IMG/VR virus record: IMGVR_UViG_3300032299_000934
Coordinates: 1 to 42,709 of that record
From: a virus
Length of the DNA: 42,709 nucleotides
Direction: 5' to 3' (one strand)
This document shows, in pieces, positions 1 through 8,071 of this stretch. Made by a program: the position numbers and the translations under genes. The notes below the pieces were generated by a model. That model worked only from the letters and a program-made list of their open reading frames with translations. It was not told where the DNA came from and did not search any database. Each line of letters starts with the position of its first letter. The first letter of the stretch is position 1.

Positions 1-95
1 GGGTCGAGGCCCTGCACTGGCTCATCGTCCGCCCTCGGATAGTCCCTGATCAGGCTGGTTTGGGTGTCGAATAGGACGAGGTTGCGCATGATCAT
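1..95 (-). CDS. Small tail-region protein, N-terminal part (cut by window start)
   Basis: The ATG at 95 overlaps the TGA of the preceding gene (92..622) in an ATGA junction; a second in-frame ATG is at 89. Thirty-one residues are visible, starting MIMRNLVLFDTQTS and ending in an acidic stretch followed by VQGLDP, before the sequence runs out with two bases of the next codon. Short proteins of this look occur among tail accessory genes of T7-like cyanophages, from memory and not checked. Its likely C-terminal part is the fragment at 42605..42709, if the molecule is circular or the window is a permuted contig. Confidence 0.6.
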   Translation of the reverse strand, partial: MIMRNLVLFDTQTSLIRDYPRADDEPVQGLD

Positions 96-622
96 GCCCT
101 CCGCACGAACAGACTGACCTTCAAGCCGGCACCGGCCACCGTGCTACCGATCTGGTCGATGTCGATGCTGATCTCGGCGTCATCCGCCAAGGAGCTGTCG
201 GTGATCGTTGCGGCGCTCGCTGCGGTGGTGCTGCTGAACTCGGTGGCGTCGATGCTGAGTTTCGTGCCCAGCACGCTGCTGCCTGCCTCGTTCACGTCCA
301 CGATCAGCGTCGAACCTGTCGGCGCTGTGTTGACGGCAGCACGCACCGCCAGCAGGGTGGCGGCAAACGGCATCCTGAATCTCACCAGGTTGGTGCCGGT
401 GGTGAGCGCGGTGGTCTCGTCGCCAACAGGAATCACGATTACATCGGAATCGCGCTGGTGGGCGTGATCCTCCCTGGCGTAGTCCGTGCTGCTGCCGATG
501 GCTGCAGTGGCCGCCAGCGGCTGTGGAGCGGCATCGGCGGGGGCGGGGGCGGGGATCGAGGGCGTGGCACCACCCCCGGCTTCGTCGAGCGTTCCCGTGA
601 AGGGGTTGAACTTGTACCCCAT
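92..622 (-). CDS. Tail accessory protein with phage 'YKFNPFTG' N-terminus
   Basis: The 176-residue protein opens MGYKFNPFTGTLD, an N-terminal signature shared by many structural proteins near the tail-fibre genes of cyanobacterial phages. An Ala/Pro-rich linker follows (about residues 20-45), then a region that looks like a beta-sandwich (about 60-176). No catalytic motif is visible. It lies 3 bp downstream of the 626..820 gene and shares an ATGA junction with the next partial gene, so it is translationally coupled in the distal part of the leftward virion operon. A role in the distal tail or adhesin is inferred from position and composition only. Confidence 0.7.
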   Translation of the reverse strand: MGYKFNPFTGTLDEAGGGATPSIPAPAPADAAPQPLAATAAIGSSTDYAREDHAHQRDSDVIVIPVGDETTALTTGTNLVRFRMPFAATLLAVRAAVNTAPTGSTLIVDVNEAGSSVLGTKLSIDATEFSSTTAASAATITDSSLADDAEISIDIDQIGSTVAGAGLKVSLFVRRA

Positions 623-625
623 GAC

Positions 626-820
626 TCAGCTCTTGGTTACGGTCAGGAGGTTGCCGCTACCGTCGTAGGTCAGCGTCAGCGTCGCCACTGTGGTGCCACC
701 AGAGCCGCCAGCCTTGTAGACCACACCGGCCAAGTTGCCAGCTGAGTAGCTCAGGCTGATGTAGTCGTGCTCAGGCACTGCCAAGCCCCTGAGGGCAAGG
801 CCAAATGGTTCAGTTGCCAT
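626..820 (-). CDS. Small tail-region protein (64 aa)
   Basis: This 64-residue protein contains the pattern LAGVVYKAGG followed by a beta-rich repeat-like stretch ending LLTVTKS. Small proteins with this 'VVYK.GG..GTTVATLTLTYDG' look sit among tail genes of many T7-like phages; the function is unknown. The ATG at 820 is preceded by a 26-bp leader and then by a perfect copy of the CTGCA-N4-TGCAG dyad (847-860), so this gene may begin a separately transcribed or translated unit at the end of the virion operon. No membrane segment or catalytic motif is visible. Confidence 0.65.
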   Translation of the reverse strand: MATEPFGLALRGLAVPEHDYISLSYSAGNLAGVVYKAGGSGGTTVATLTLTYDGSGNLLTVTKS

Positions 821-846
821 GAGCGAGCCGCAGTACTACAGCCATT

Positions 847-860
847 CTGCAATGGTGCAG
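847..860 (-). promoter_or_regulatory. Dyad A copy upstream of the 64-aa tail gene
   Basis: On the minus strand this reads TCTGCA-CCAT-TGCAG, a perfect match to the recurring dyad, in a 41-bp gap between two tail genes. The start codon of the downstream gene is 26 bp further on. Candidate phage promoter or RNA hairpin. Confidence 0.55.
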
Positions 861-861
861 A

Positions 862-1239
862 TCATGCCGCCAGCCAAGGCAGCGGCCTGGCTGTTGTTGC
901 GGGGCTCCGCATTGCGTGCAGAGCACTAGCTTGCTGCGCCTTCAGCTGCGCGACGGTTGGCTCGGAGCTGTCGTCGTCAGACAGCGCGCCAGCTCGGGCG
1001 TCGATGGCCGCCTCAAGCCACTCGATCACCTTCGTCTCGGACAAGGTGTCAAACGGCACGAACGCTGACTGCTCGGCGGGCGCCAGCGGCACGTCGCCAT
1101 AGAAGCTGATCGTGCCATGGCCGTCTGTTGCGTGCAGCCGCCAGTGGACCTTGTGGACCACATCGGTGAGCGCCCCGATCGCGGGCGCCACGTCCAACTG
1201 CTCCACCTCCCAGGTGTAGTTGATCACGGGGTCAGGCAT
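862..1239 (-). CDS. Conserved phage tail-region protein (125 aa)
   Basis: The protein starts with an INYTWEVEQLDVAP block, then DVVHKVHWRLHATDGHG and a FVPFDTLSETKVIEWLEAAI block. I recognise this conserved pattern from small proteins next to tail-fibre genes of cyanophages and other podoviruses. No enzymatic motif is seen. The C-terminal 25 residues are Ala/Pro-rich and poorly ordered. It begins 3 bp after the 288-aa fibre-like gene, in the same operon. Function unknown; a virion or tail-assembly role is inferred from position. Confidence 0.7.
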   Translation of the reverse strand: MPDPVINYTWEVEQLDVAPAIGALTDVVHKVHWRLHATDGHGTISFYGDVPLAPAEQSAFVPFDTLSETKVIEWLEAAIDARAGALSDDDSSEPTVAQLKAQQASALHAMRSPATTARPLPWLAA

Positions 1240-1242
1240 GGC

Positions 1243-2109
1243 TCAAACTCCAATGAGGCCGTGGGATGAGAGGTCTTTGATCAGCGCCGCCACCCGCTCA
1301 GCGAGCTGCGGCAGCGTCACAGTCGCCGGGTCGAACGCAGTGCGTGTCGCAGCGCCACTCGGCTGCTGCCACCCGGTCTTGCGTGCGCCCACTACGGTGT
1401 TGGCGCCCACCATCAGCGTGTCGCTGGCGCCGGTGAGTTGGATGTTGCCGGTGACCGACAGCCGCTCAGTGCCGGTCGTGTTGCCGATCAGCACCTTCCC
1501 GGCCGATGTGATCCGCATCGCTAGCACCGCAAAGTCGGTGCCAGGGTTCGGTGTGAATACCCCGGGCGGAGTCACCGTGAAGTCCAGCATCGCCGGCATC
1601 TGGTTCAGGCCGGGCGTTCCATCCACGACCCCGCGAATGACGGCGCCCACTACGAACTTCTGGCCGTCAGCGCCTTGGAAGCTGATTGAGCCCAGTCGGT
1701 CCTGGTTCTGCACCAGGGTTCGAGAGCCAGATGCTGCGCCACGGGTCTTGCACAGCGCTAAGCCTGGTTGCGCAGTCGAGTCAACGTGCCGAATCAGGGC
1801 CATTGATGACCCGCCGAACTCGCCCCCGGCCCCTTCGATTTGCAGTTTTGGCGACGCGACGCCGCTGACGTCGGCAGAGGGCAGTCCTTCGCCGATGTAG
1901 AGCGCGGCGAGCTCCGTCTGCCCCAGCAGGGAGACCCATTCGTAGGCACTCTTGCCTGGTGGCACTGCAGAGGCGTAGAGCCTGCCGTTACTGCCGAGCA
2001 CGACAGCGCCCGGCACTGCAGTGGCGTCGTAGGGCACTGGCACTGGCGTCACGGCCAGCTTCTGCGTGCGCAGCAAGCTGCCAGATCCTGTCCTGAGGTT
2101 GTCCATCAT
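1243..2109 (-). CDS. Tail fibre-like protein
   Basis: The 288-residue protein has an N-terminal region (1-60) with VVLGSNGRLYAS, a central beta-rich region, and around residues 195-215 a MRITSAGKVLIGNTTG motif. That motif is typical of trimeric phage fibre shafts ('RI.s.GkvgIG'). The C-terminus contains LPQLAERVAALIKDL, a likely short coiled coil for trimerisation. The ATG at 2109 overlaps the stop of the upstream gene. It is probably a secondary fibre or adhesin attached to the main fibre; receptor unknown. Confidence 0.7.
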   Translation of the reverse strand: MMDNLRTGSGSLLRTQKLAVTPVPVPYDATAVPGAVVLGSNGRLYASAVPPGKSAYEWVSLLGQTELAALYIGEGLPSADVSGVASPKLQIEGAGGEFGGSSMALIRHVDSTAQPGLALCKTRGAASGSRTLVQNQDRLGSISFQGADGQKFVVGAVIRGVVDGTPGLNQMPAMLDFTVTPPGVFTPNPGTDFAVLAMRITSAGKVLIGNTTGTERLSVTGNIQLTGASDTLMVGANTVVGARKTGWQQPSGAATRTAFDPATVTLPQLAERVAALIKDLSSHGLIGV

Positions 2110-2606
2110 GCTTCCGTGTCAGGGGCGTGGTTGAGCGCTTCCAGTTCCACCGCGGTGCCGATCACCGTGATGGCATCAGCGGCCTCAGCCCGAACCTGCA
2201 GCCGTCCACCGGGCCCCGTATTGCTGAGGTTGGTCTTAAGCAGCCGCAGCCCTTGGATAGACACGAAGATCGACTCCTTGGCTGGCACCGCGATCTGCGG
2301 TGACACCGCGACAGCTTGACCGCCGCTGCCCTCCAGCAGCATCTGCAACTCCACCCACCGCCGAGTTGCGCTGTGGTTGATTGCCTGCAGTGGCGCCTCA
2401 ATGAACACCTCGCCTGCGCGGAGCTCCCGGCCGGCATCGGCGGGGTCAAGCACCCCCCCGTCGTCACCTGAGGCGGGGATGGTGAAGTCCGGCGCCTCGA
2501 CAATCGTTGTCCACGTTGTCGGCACGAAACCGTTGTTGGTAGTCGATGGGACGTAGAGCAGCAGCGGCTTGCCGCTCGATGGCTGGTCGGTCTTGATGCG
2601 GGGCAT
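2106..2606 (-). CDS. Tail-region structural protein (166 aa)
   Basis: This 166-residue protein has an N-terminal segment with repeated aromatic/Thr residues (NNGFVPTTWTTIVEAPDF) and a central beta-rich domain with RRWVELQMLL and VPAKESIFVSIQGLRLLK. Its features and position, directly between the main tail fibre and a fibre-like protein, match uncharacterised structural proteins of cyanopodoviruses. It begins 2 bp after the fibre stop codon and overlaps the next gene by 4 bp. No catalytic residues are recognisable. Function inferred as tail or fibre assembly only. Confidence 0.65.
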   Translation of the reverse strand: MPRIKTDQPSSGKPLLLYVPSTTNNGFVPTTWTTIVEAPDFTIPASGDDGGVLDPADAGRELRAGEVFIEAPLQAINHSATRRWVELQMLLEGSGGQAVAVSPQIAVPAKESIFVSIQGLRLLKTNLSNTGPGGRLQVRAEAADAITVIGTAVELEALNHAPDTEA

Positions 2607-2608
2607 GG

Positions 2609-4642
2609 TCAGTAGCTCCTTGAGATAACGGCGCGGGTGACCCGGCCGCGGATTGCTGAGTCGAACGGTGGGCCGCCCAGCTGCCCGCTGCGGGCGTCAA
2701 TCACCAGGCCGCCGACGAACACCGCATTGCCGGCGTCGTCCTGACCCGAGAACCGCACCCGACCGCCATTGCGCTGCACGATGCTGCGCTGGATGCGCCG
2801 TGCGTCACGGGCCGGCGGCACCCGGTAGAACTCGATGCCCGCCATCGGCGCGGTCCACTGGTGGTTGATGGCAGTGATCAGACTGCGCAGCTTCCGGCGC
2901 ACCGGTTCGACAGGCGTTGGCGGTGGGCCAGCCCCTACCTCGTGCCAGTAGTTGTCGAGCGTTGCCCGCAGCCGGCTGACCAACGCATTGAGGAAGGTGA
3001 CCGAGCCAGCGCTCAGTTGGCCTCCGGCAATCAGTTGGGACGTAATCCGATTCCATGCAGCCTTGAACGCAGTGTGGTAGGTGAAGTCGTAGACGCATAC
3101 CCCGTCAAAGCCAAACATGCCCTCGGCAAAGTGAAGCATGGGCCGCTCGTACCCAGTTGATAGCGCAGAACTGACGGCATCAAGGAATAGGCCAGAGTCT
3201 TTGCGTGTCAGCGCTTCGTATCCCGCCGGCCAGCTGCCCGCCCCGTGGTTGGCCACCAAGAACTGCCAAGCATCGTTCACAAGTGCGCTCTTGGCGCCAG
3301 CGATGATTGCCGCCACGCCGTTCTGACTGCTGACCAAAGAAGGCGTTACCTTGAGCGGCGCTATCCGCTGCGTGGAGCCTTCACTCCAGAAGCTGTAGTC
3401 GCCAAACTGTGAGCTGGAGCCACTGACTACCATTTGCCCGCCATCTAGGCACATGAAATGGCGGTGTTGGCCGACGCCAATCGCGTTGACCGGGTTGACA
3501 AAGCCGCGATTCCGGGCGACATAGCCCAAGCCATTGGGGCAACTCGGCGTAAAGCCCCACGTCATAATGTTGGGATAGACGCTGTAGGGCGACAGCACCG
3601 AAGCATCGGCAAGCACGCACCCGCCGCCCTTGGGATAGTTCGGGTTGCCCGCTGCTGCATCTACCGGTAGTGGCGTGGGGATCTGCGCGTCAGCGCTGCT
3701 CACCACGCAGTTCTGCCCGTAAGGCACTCCGCCAGGGAGGATTGTCGCCCCTGGTCGGAAGGTCATCGCAAAGCCCTTCGTCGGGGTGTTGAAGTCATCA
3801 ACGCGCCACCCTGCAAACTTGAGATTGACCAAGTGAGAGCCATTGCCGCAGCGGAACACATTGCGGACTTCATTCCCCGATGTTGGCTGAATAATGGTGC
3901 GCCGCTGGAAGTTGGCGCCCAAAATGGTGGTGTTATCTGGGACGTCCAGTTCGCCGCCTGTGCTTAGCCCATCGAGCAGAACAACGGTCCACGGTTGCGG
4001 AAGCTGGAAGGCATTGATTTGGTCAAGCGCGTGCTCGATGTTTTGGAACGCATTGTGTGGATTGCGGCCATCACGCTGGTTGCTGCCATCGTTGCGCACA
4101 TAAAACACTTTGGGCCGCTGATCGCTAGGCGAGGCTGCGACTGTGATGTTGGCGGTGCCATCAAACGGCACCCCATTGATGTTGCGTGGCGTGGTGAGTC
4201 GCGCTGCGCGGTTGGCGCTGCCGGCGTTCTGCGCGAAGCCTGCATTGCTGGCGTAATCCGCAGCGACTGCCGCTTCTGACAGCGCAGCAAAGCGGCTGCG
4301 GTCGATCAACTCTTGCAGCAGGTAAAGCGCCTGCTGGTCCGCCAGGTTGTGATCAGATGCTTGCAGTGTCGAGCCATCGACCCACTGCACCAGCTGATTG
4401 TTTTGCGGCGTCTGCCGCAGGATGGTCAACTCGGCGCCCGAAGCGGGTGCTGTCGTCAGCTGGATGCGAGTGCCGTTGATCCAGGTGTAGTCGGCCGGCT
4501 CCAGCAGCTCAGTTGTCAGCGAGTCATCGAAGTAGTCCCAGCCAAAGCCAACCCTGATGTGGGCTCGGCTAAGGTAGGGGAACGGCACATTAAACCCTCT
4601 GGTGCTCCCGTCGCCGGGGTAGGAGACGTAGGACTGGGGCAC
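2609..4642 (-). CDS. Tail fibre protein, T7 gp17-type N-terminus
   Basis: A 677-residue adhesin. Residues 1-140 form the T7 tail-fibre N-terminal domain that anchors the fibre to the tail (SYVSYPGDGSTRGFNVPFPY..., ILRQTPQ, QASDHNLADQQALYLLQEL). Residues about 180-300 look like a right-handed beta-helix start (FYVRNDGSNQRDGRNP, NAFQNIEHALDQI), as in pectate-lyase-fold fibres. The C-terminal 70 residues form a separate beta-rich module. The start is a GTG at 4642 without a Shine-Dalgarno, 5 bp after a dyad A copy. A strong GGAGAGAGG plus ATG lies 25 bp upstream in another frame. The tip region should determine host range. Confidence 0.9.
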   Translation of the reverse strand: MPQSYVSYPGDGSTRGFNVPFPYLSRAHIRVGFGWDYFDDSLTTELLEPADYTWINGTRIQLTTAPASGAELTILRQTPQNNQLVQWVDGSTLQASDHNLADQQALYLLQELIDRSRFAALSEAAVAADYASNAGFAQNAGSANRAARLTTPRNINGVPFDGTANITVAASPSDQRPKVFYVRNDGSNQRDGRNPHNAFQNIEHALDQINAFQLPQPWTVVLLDGLSTGGELDVPDNTTILGANFQRRTIIQPTSGNEVRNVFRCGNGSHLVNLKFAGWRVDDFNTPTKGFAMTFRPGATILPGGVPYGQNCVVSSADAQIPTPLPVDAAAGNPNYPKGGGCVLADASVLSPYSVYPNIMTWGFTPSCPNGLGYVARNRGFVNPVNAIGVGQHRHFMCLDGGQMVVSGSSSQFGDYSFWSEGSTQRIAPLKVTPSLVSSQNGVAAIIAGAKSALVNDAWQFLVANHGAGSWPAGYEALTRKDSGLFLDAVSSALSTGYERPMLHFAEGMFGFDGVCVYDFTYHTAFKAAWNRITSQLIAGGQLSAGSVTFLNALVSRLRATLDNYWHEVGAGPPPTPVEPVRRKLRSLITAINHQWTAPMAGIEFYRVPPARDARRIQRSIVQRNGGRVRFSGQDDAGNAVFVGGLVIDARSGQLGGPPFDSAIRGRVTRAVISRSY

Positions 4643-4647
4643 TTGCT

Positions 4648-4661
4648 CTGCACCGCTGCAG
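4648..4661 (-). promoter_or_regulatory. Dyad A copy upstream of the tail fibre
   Basis: The minus strand reads TCTGCA-GCGG-TGCAG in the 48-bp gap before the fibre gene, exactly 5 bp before the GTG start. Perfect match to the dyad. Thirteen bases of this site recur upstream of the MarR-like gene (33135-33148). Confidence 0.55.
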
Positions 4662-4690
4662 ATCCATTGTGCCTCTCTCCAGCGCCAGCG

Positions 4691-7600
4691 CTACCTCAGG
4701 GCGGGCTGGCCCAGGGCCTCCATCAGATCCTGCAGCCGGTTGGTCTGCTGGGTGAACTGCTGCTCGGCGATGGCGGTGCGCTTCTGGCGCCAGTCCTGGG
4801 CGGCTGGGGTGCCGGATGCGTTGAGCTGATCGAGCGTGAGCAGGGAGTAGTGGTCGTAGATGCCCTGGATCATCCGCGATGCGGCCTGCTGCCGGCGCTG
4901 CGATGGCGGCATGTCGCGCACCTCCAGATCGGAAGTGGTGCCGGGCTGGTCCTGCATCCGCTGGTACACCGGATCGTTGAACAGGCTGGTGAAGGCCTCC
5001 ACGATCGTCTTGCCCTTGGCGTGCTTGCTCAGGAACGGCCCCAGGTCGATCGTGGCTGAGTCGCCCGCCTTGGTGACCACCACACCAGAGCCGGCGAACT
5101 GGTTGCGGAGGTCGATCGGGATCTCCTTCTTAAAGCTGAAGGTGACGTTGACCTTCCGGCCAGCCAGCTCTGCGCGGGCCTCCAGGGGGATGCTGCCCTT
5201 CACGGTGCCGAAGGCGTCGTTGTACTCCTTCTGCAGCTCTGCAGACATCGCCACGCCCTCCAGCCGGCGGGTGAGCAGCGGCAGCGGCAGCCGGAGCTGG
5301 CCCTGCGCATCGAGCTCGGCATAGACCCGCTGGTTGGCGCGGGGCCACATGCGGGGGTGGAAGCGGCTCTTGAGTGCTTCCTTCCAGTCGGCGCCGAACT
5401 CGAGCTGGATCGGCTGGCCCAGGAAGTCCTGCTCCTTGCGTGGTGCGCCGCCGGGGATGCCCAGCAGGGGGATGGTGCCGTAGGCCAGGCCGCGCAGGCC
5501 GCGTTCGGTCTTGGTCTGCCAGTCCTCCTCGCCCAGCCCGTAGCGCTCCTCGCCCAGCGGGTCGCGGTCCTGGTAGAGGTCAGCGCCACCGAAGCCGGTC
5601 ACGCGCTGCGCGTCGCGCATGACGCCGCTGAGCGGCAGCTGGCCCTGGCCCAGCCAGCCCACCAGTCGCGGCATTTCGTTCTCGGGGTCGAGCAGTGCGT
5701 CGATCAGCTGCTGCATCTGGCCGAAGCCGGTCTGGCGGATCAGCTGGCTGGTGAGCACCTGGGCGATCCCCCAGAAGGCGTTGTATTGGTCGAAGTTGGA
5801 GTAGTTGCCGCTGACGAAGGTTTCCTTGATGTCCTTCCACAGGAACAGCGTGTTGAGAATCGGCAGGCCGCCCAGGTAGGGGATGCCGGCGATGCTGTTG
5901 GGCTTGCGGCCCTCCAGCAGGAAGGCGCGGCGTGCCTCGGGCGGCAGCGGGCCGTTGCCCTCGATCAGCCCGGCCATGTCCAGCCCAGCGAACAGGCCCA
6001 GCAGCCCGCCCGTGGTGACCCAGCCGGCCTGCACCTTGGCGATCTGCTCCTGGGTGGGGTTCTTGCCGAAGATCACCTCGACCGTCTCGGCCAGCGGGCC
6101 GAAGGTGAGGCGGGTGTCGAACAGGAACTGGTTGAACGGCGCCCGCCAGTAGGGCACCAGCGAGTCAATGGCCCAGTGCTTGCGGGCGGTCATCACCGCC
6201 TCGTCGATGGCGGCAGGCAGCCCACCCTCGGGGGCGCTCTGCATCCGGTTGCGCAGGCTGTAGTCCATGGCGCCCTGGGCCTCGGGCGTGTCGAGCGTGG
6301 GGTAGCCGTAGGTGTTGCGAGCGCGATCGGCCGTGATGATCAAGCGGATCTCGTCGTCGCTGATGTCGCTGCCCTTGAGCTTGTGCTGCCGGCGGAAGGC
6401 CAGCACGTTCTCCTCGGTGGGCGCCAGCTGGTAGAAGGCGTTGTCCAGCTGCTTCTCCACCCACTCCTCGCGGCTGCGCTGGTCGAGCAGGCCCAGCTGC
6501 GCACCGTCGCGGCGTGCCTTGATCTCCAGATCGTTCTTGAGCTTGAACAGGAAGGCGTCGTAGCCGAGCACGCTGTCGGTGGCGCTCATCGCCCGCAGCG
6601 CCGGGGTGAGCACCTCATGCCGGCCGGTCCAGTGGAAGGCGAGCATCCGCGTGCCGGCCTGGATCTTGTGGACCGTGCGGGCCCAGTTCTCCGGCCGCAG
6701 CGGGCCGCCGGGCAAAAACGGCTCATCCAACAGGCCCTTCACCTGGGCGAGCAGCTGATCGTTGCCGCTGGCCCGGGGCCCGTAGGTGTCGAGGTTGCCA
6801 CCGAACGGTGCATCGCCACGGAAGAAGGAATCAGCCGCCAGCTCGCGCCAGGCACGCCGCACCCCGTCGTGGGAGTATTTGGCGCTCTCCCACGCCACCC
6901 GCAGCCCCTCGCCAAACGCTTCGCGGCTGAACTTCGTGCCGTTGGGGGTGAGGTTGCCGATGTTCTCGAACGCCTGGTGGGCAAACCCGTGGGTGTTGGC
7001 CAGCCAGGTGCCGAGCATGTTGGCCCGCACCTGGCTGCCGAAGTTGGTCAGCTGGGCGTCCTTCACCAGCGCATTGCCAAAGCGCATGTGGGTGTTGGCC
7101 CAGCCCTTGCCCAGGGTGACGTTGGGGTCGATCGAGTCGAGCATCGCCGCGATCCGCAGCTGCTTGATTGCCTCGGCGTCGCCGTTGTCGATCGCCTGGA
7201 TCACCTTGGCGAAGTGCTCATCCGGCTTCACGTCTGCGGCCTTGGCGCCCAGCGTCTGCGCTGCCTCGGCCATGTCGGGCATGAACATCTCCGGCCGGTC
7301 AAAGTCGGTCTGCAGCGACCGCAGGGCCTGGCCGGTGTTGCGCTTGGCAGTCGCCACGCTCCGCTCGGCAATCAGCGCTGTCTTGTAGGAGCCCCAGCCC
7401 CGCCGCTTGAGGCCATCAGGCACCTTGGTGCTGGTGCTGACCATGAACTGGTAAATCTGGTCCAACGTCTCCAGATAGCCCTCTTTGGCCATGTCGGAGA
7501 CGAACCGCAGGCGGGTCATCTTCTCGGCCAGGTTCATAAACCCTGCGGTGTTGTTGGCCAGGGCGGCGGCGATGGCGTCTGCGTCGATGTACTCCTTGTA

Positions 7601-8071
7601 GGCATTGGCCACGGTTTCCAGTAGCCGGTCGCGGCCCCACACCTCCGTCACCAGGCGGAAGTCCTCGGGCGCCATCTGCTTCCAGGTGCCGACCAGCGCC
7701 TCGGTGAGCCGCAGCCAGTCCTCGGCATCGCTGATGTTGGCGTTGTCAATCAGCATCCGGTAGTTGACGAACCGGCCTTTGCTGCCGACCGGCTTGGAGC
7801 GGTTGCCGACACCTCGCTCGATCATCTGATCAAGCTCTTTCGACTCCAGCCGGTTGGCGAAATCGCTGTAGGCCCGGTCGATGTCGGCATCCGTAAGCGA
7901 ACGGACCGAGCCGTCCTGCATCTTGAACACCCACTGCTTTTTCACCTCGGTGCGCAGGAAGGCCTCGCCTGCCTTGCGTGCGGCCTCGGATGTGGAGAGC
8001 TCCTGCCGCAGGCGGTCGTTGTCCTCCTGCAGCTTCTTGTACGCGTCGTCGTAGCTGTTGCAGTTGGTCAT
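4691..8071 (-). CDS. Internal virion protein, T7 gp16-position (1126 aa)
   Basis: This large protein lies immediately before the tail fibre, where T7 carries gp16, the ejected core protein that spans the cell envelope. The N-terminus (1-60) is a charged coiled coil. The rest is mostly helical with several hydrophobic Gly/Leu-rich stretches (for example around 690-715, GLLGLFAGLDMAGLI) that could insert in membranes. I see no transglycosylase motif here; in this phage that activity is in the 954-aa protein. It shares an ATGA junction with the upstream 1382-aa gene. A dyad A copy lies inside the coding region at 5231-5244. Role by position: ejection machinery. Confidence 0.8.
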   Translation of the reverse strand: MTNCNSYDDAYKKLQEDNDRLRQELSTSEAARKAGEAFLRTEVKKQWVFKMQDGSVRSLTDADIDRAYSDFANRLESKELDQMIERGVGNRSKPVGSKGRFVNYRMLIDNANISDAEDWLRLTEALVGTWKQMAPEDFRLVTEVWGRDRLLETVANAYKEYIDADAIAAALANNTAGFMNLAEKMTRLRFVSDMAKEGYLETLDQIYQFMVSTSTKVPDGLKRRGWGSYKTALIAERSVATAKRNTGQALRSLQTDFDRPEMFMPDMAEAAQTLGAKAADVKPDEHFAKVIQAIDNGDAEAIKQLRIAAMLDSIDPNVTLGKGWANTHMRFGNALVKDAQLTNFGSQVRANMLGTWLANTHGFAHQAFENIGNLTPNGTKFSREAFGEGLRVAWESAKYSHDGVRRAWRELAADSFFRGDAPFGGNLDTYGPRASGNDQLLAQVKGLLDEPFLPGGPLRPENWARTVHKIQAGTRMLAFHWTGRHEVLTPALRAMSATDSVLGYDAFLFKLKNDLEIKARRDGAQLGLLDQRSREEWVEKQLDNAFYQLAPTEENVLAFRRQHKLKGSDISDDEIRLIITADRARNTYGYPTLDTPEAQGAMDYSLRNRMQSAPEGGLPAAIDEAVMTARKHWAIDSLVPYWRAPFNQFLFDTRLTFGPLAETVEVIFGKNPTQEQIAKVQAGWVTTGGLLGLFAGLDMAGLIEGNGPLPPEARRAFLLEGRKPNSIAGIPYLGGLPILNTLFLWKDIKETFVSGNYSNFDQYNAFWGIAQVLTSQLIRQTGFGQMQQLIDALLDPENEMPRLVGWLGQGQLPLSGVMRDAQRVTGFGGADLYQDRDPLGEERYGLGEEDWQTKTERGLRGLAYGTIPLLGIPGGAPRKEQDFLGQPIQLEFGADWKEALKSRFHPRMWPRANQRVYAELDAQGQLRLPLPLLTRRLEGVAMSAELQKEYNDAFGTVKGSIPLEARAELAGRKVNVTFSFKKEIPIDLRNQFAGSGVVVTKAGDSATIDLGPFLSKHAKGKTIVEAFTSLFNDPVYQRMQDQPGTTSDLEVRDMPPSQRRQQAASRMIQGIYDHYSLLTLDQLNASGTPAAQDWRQKRTAIAEQQFTQQTNRLQDLMEALGQPALR
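5231..5244 (-). promoter_or_regulatory. Dyad A copy inside the gp16-position gene
   Basis: The minus strand reads TCTGCA-GAGC-TGCAG. It is in frame with coding sequence (Met-Ser-Ala-Glu-Leu-Gln), so it may be fortuitous. If functional, it would be an internal promoter about 0.6 kb before the fibre gene. Confidence 0.25.

Noticed and set aside
5357-7624. Open frame of 755 codons on the plus strand
   Set aside because: It is antisense to the conserved-position internal virion protein gene. The composition (His/Gln/Val/Leu/Gly-rich, no domain pattern) is what a GC-rich gene gives on its opposite strand.
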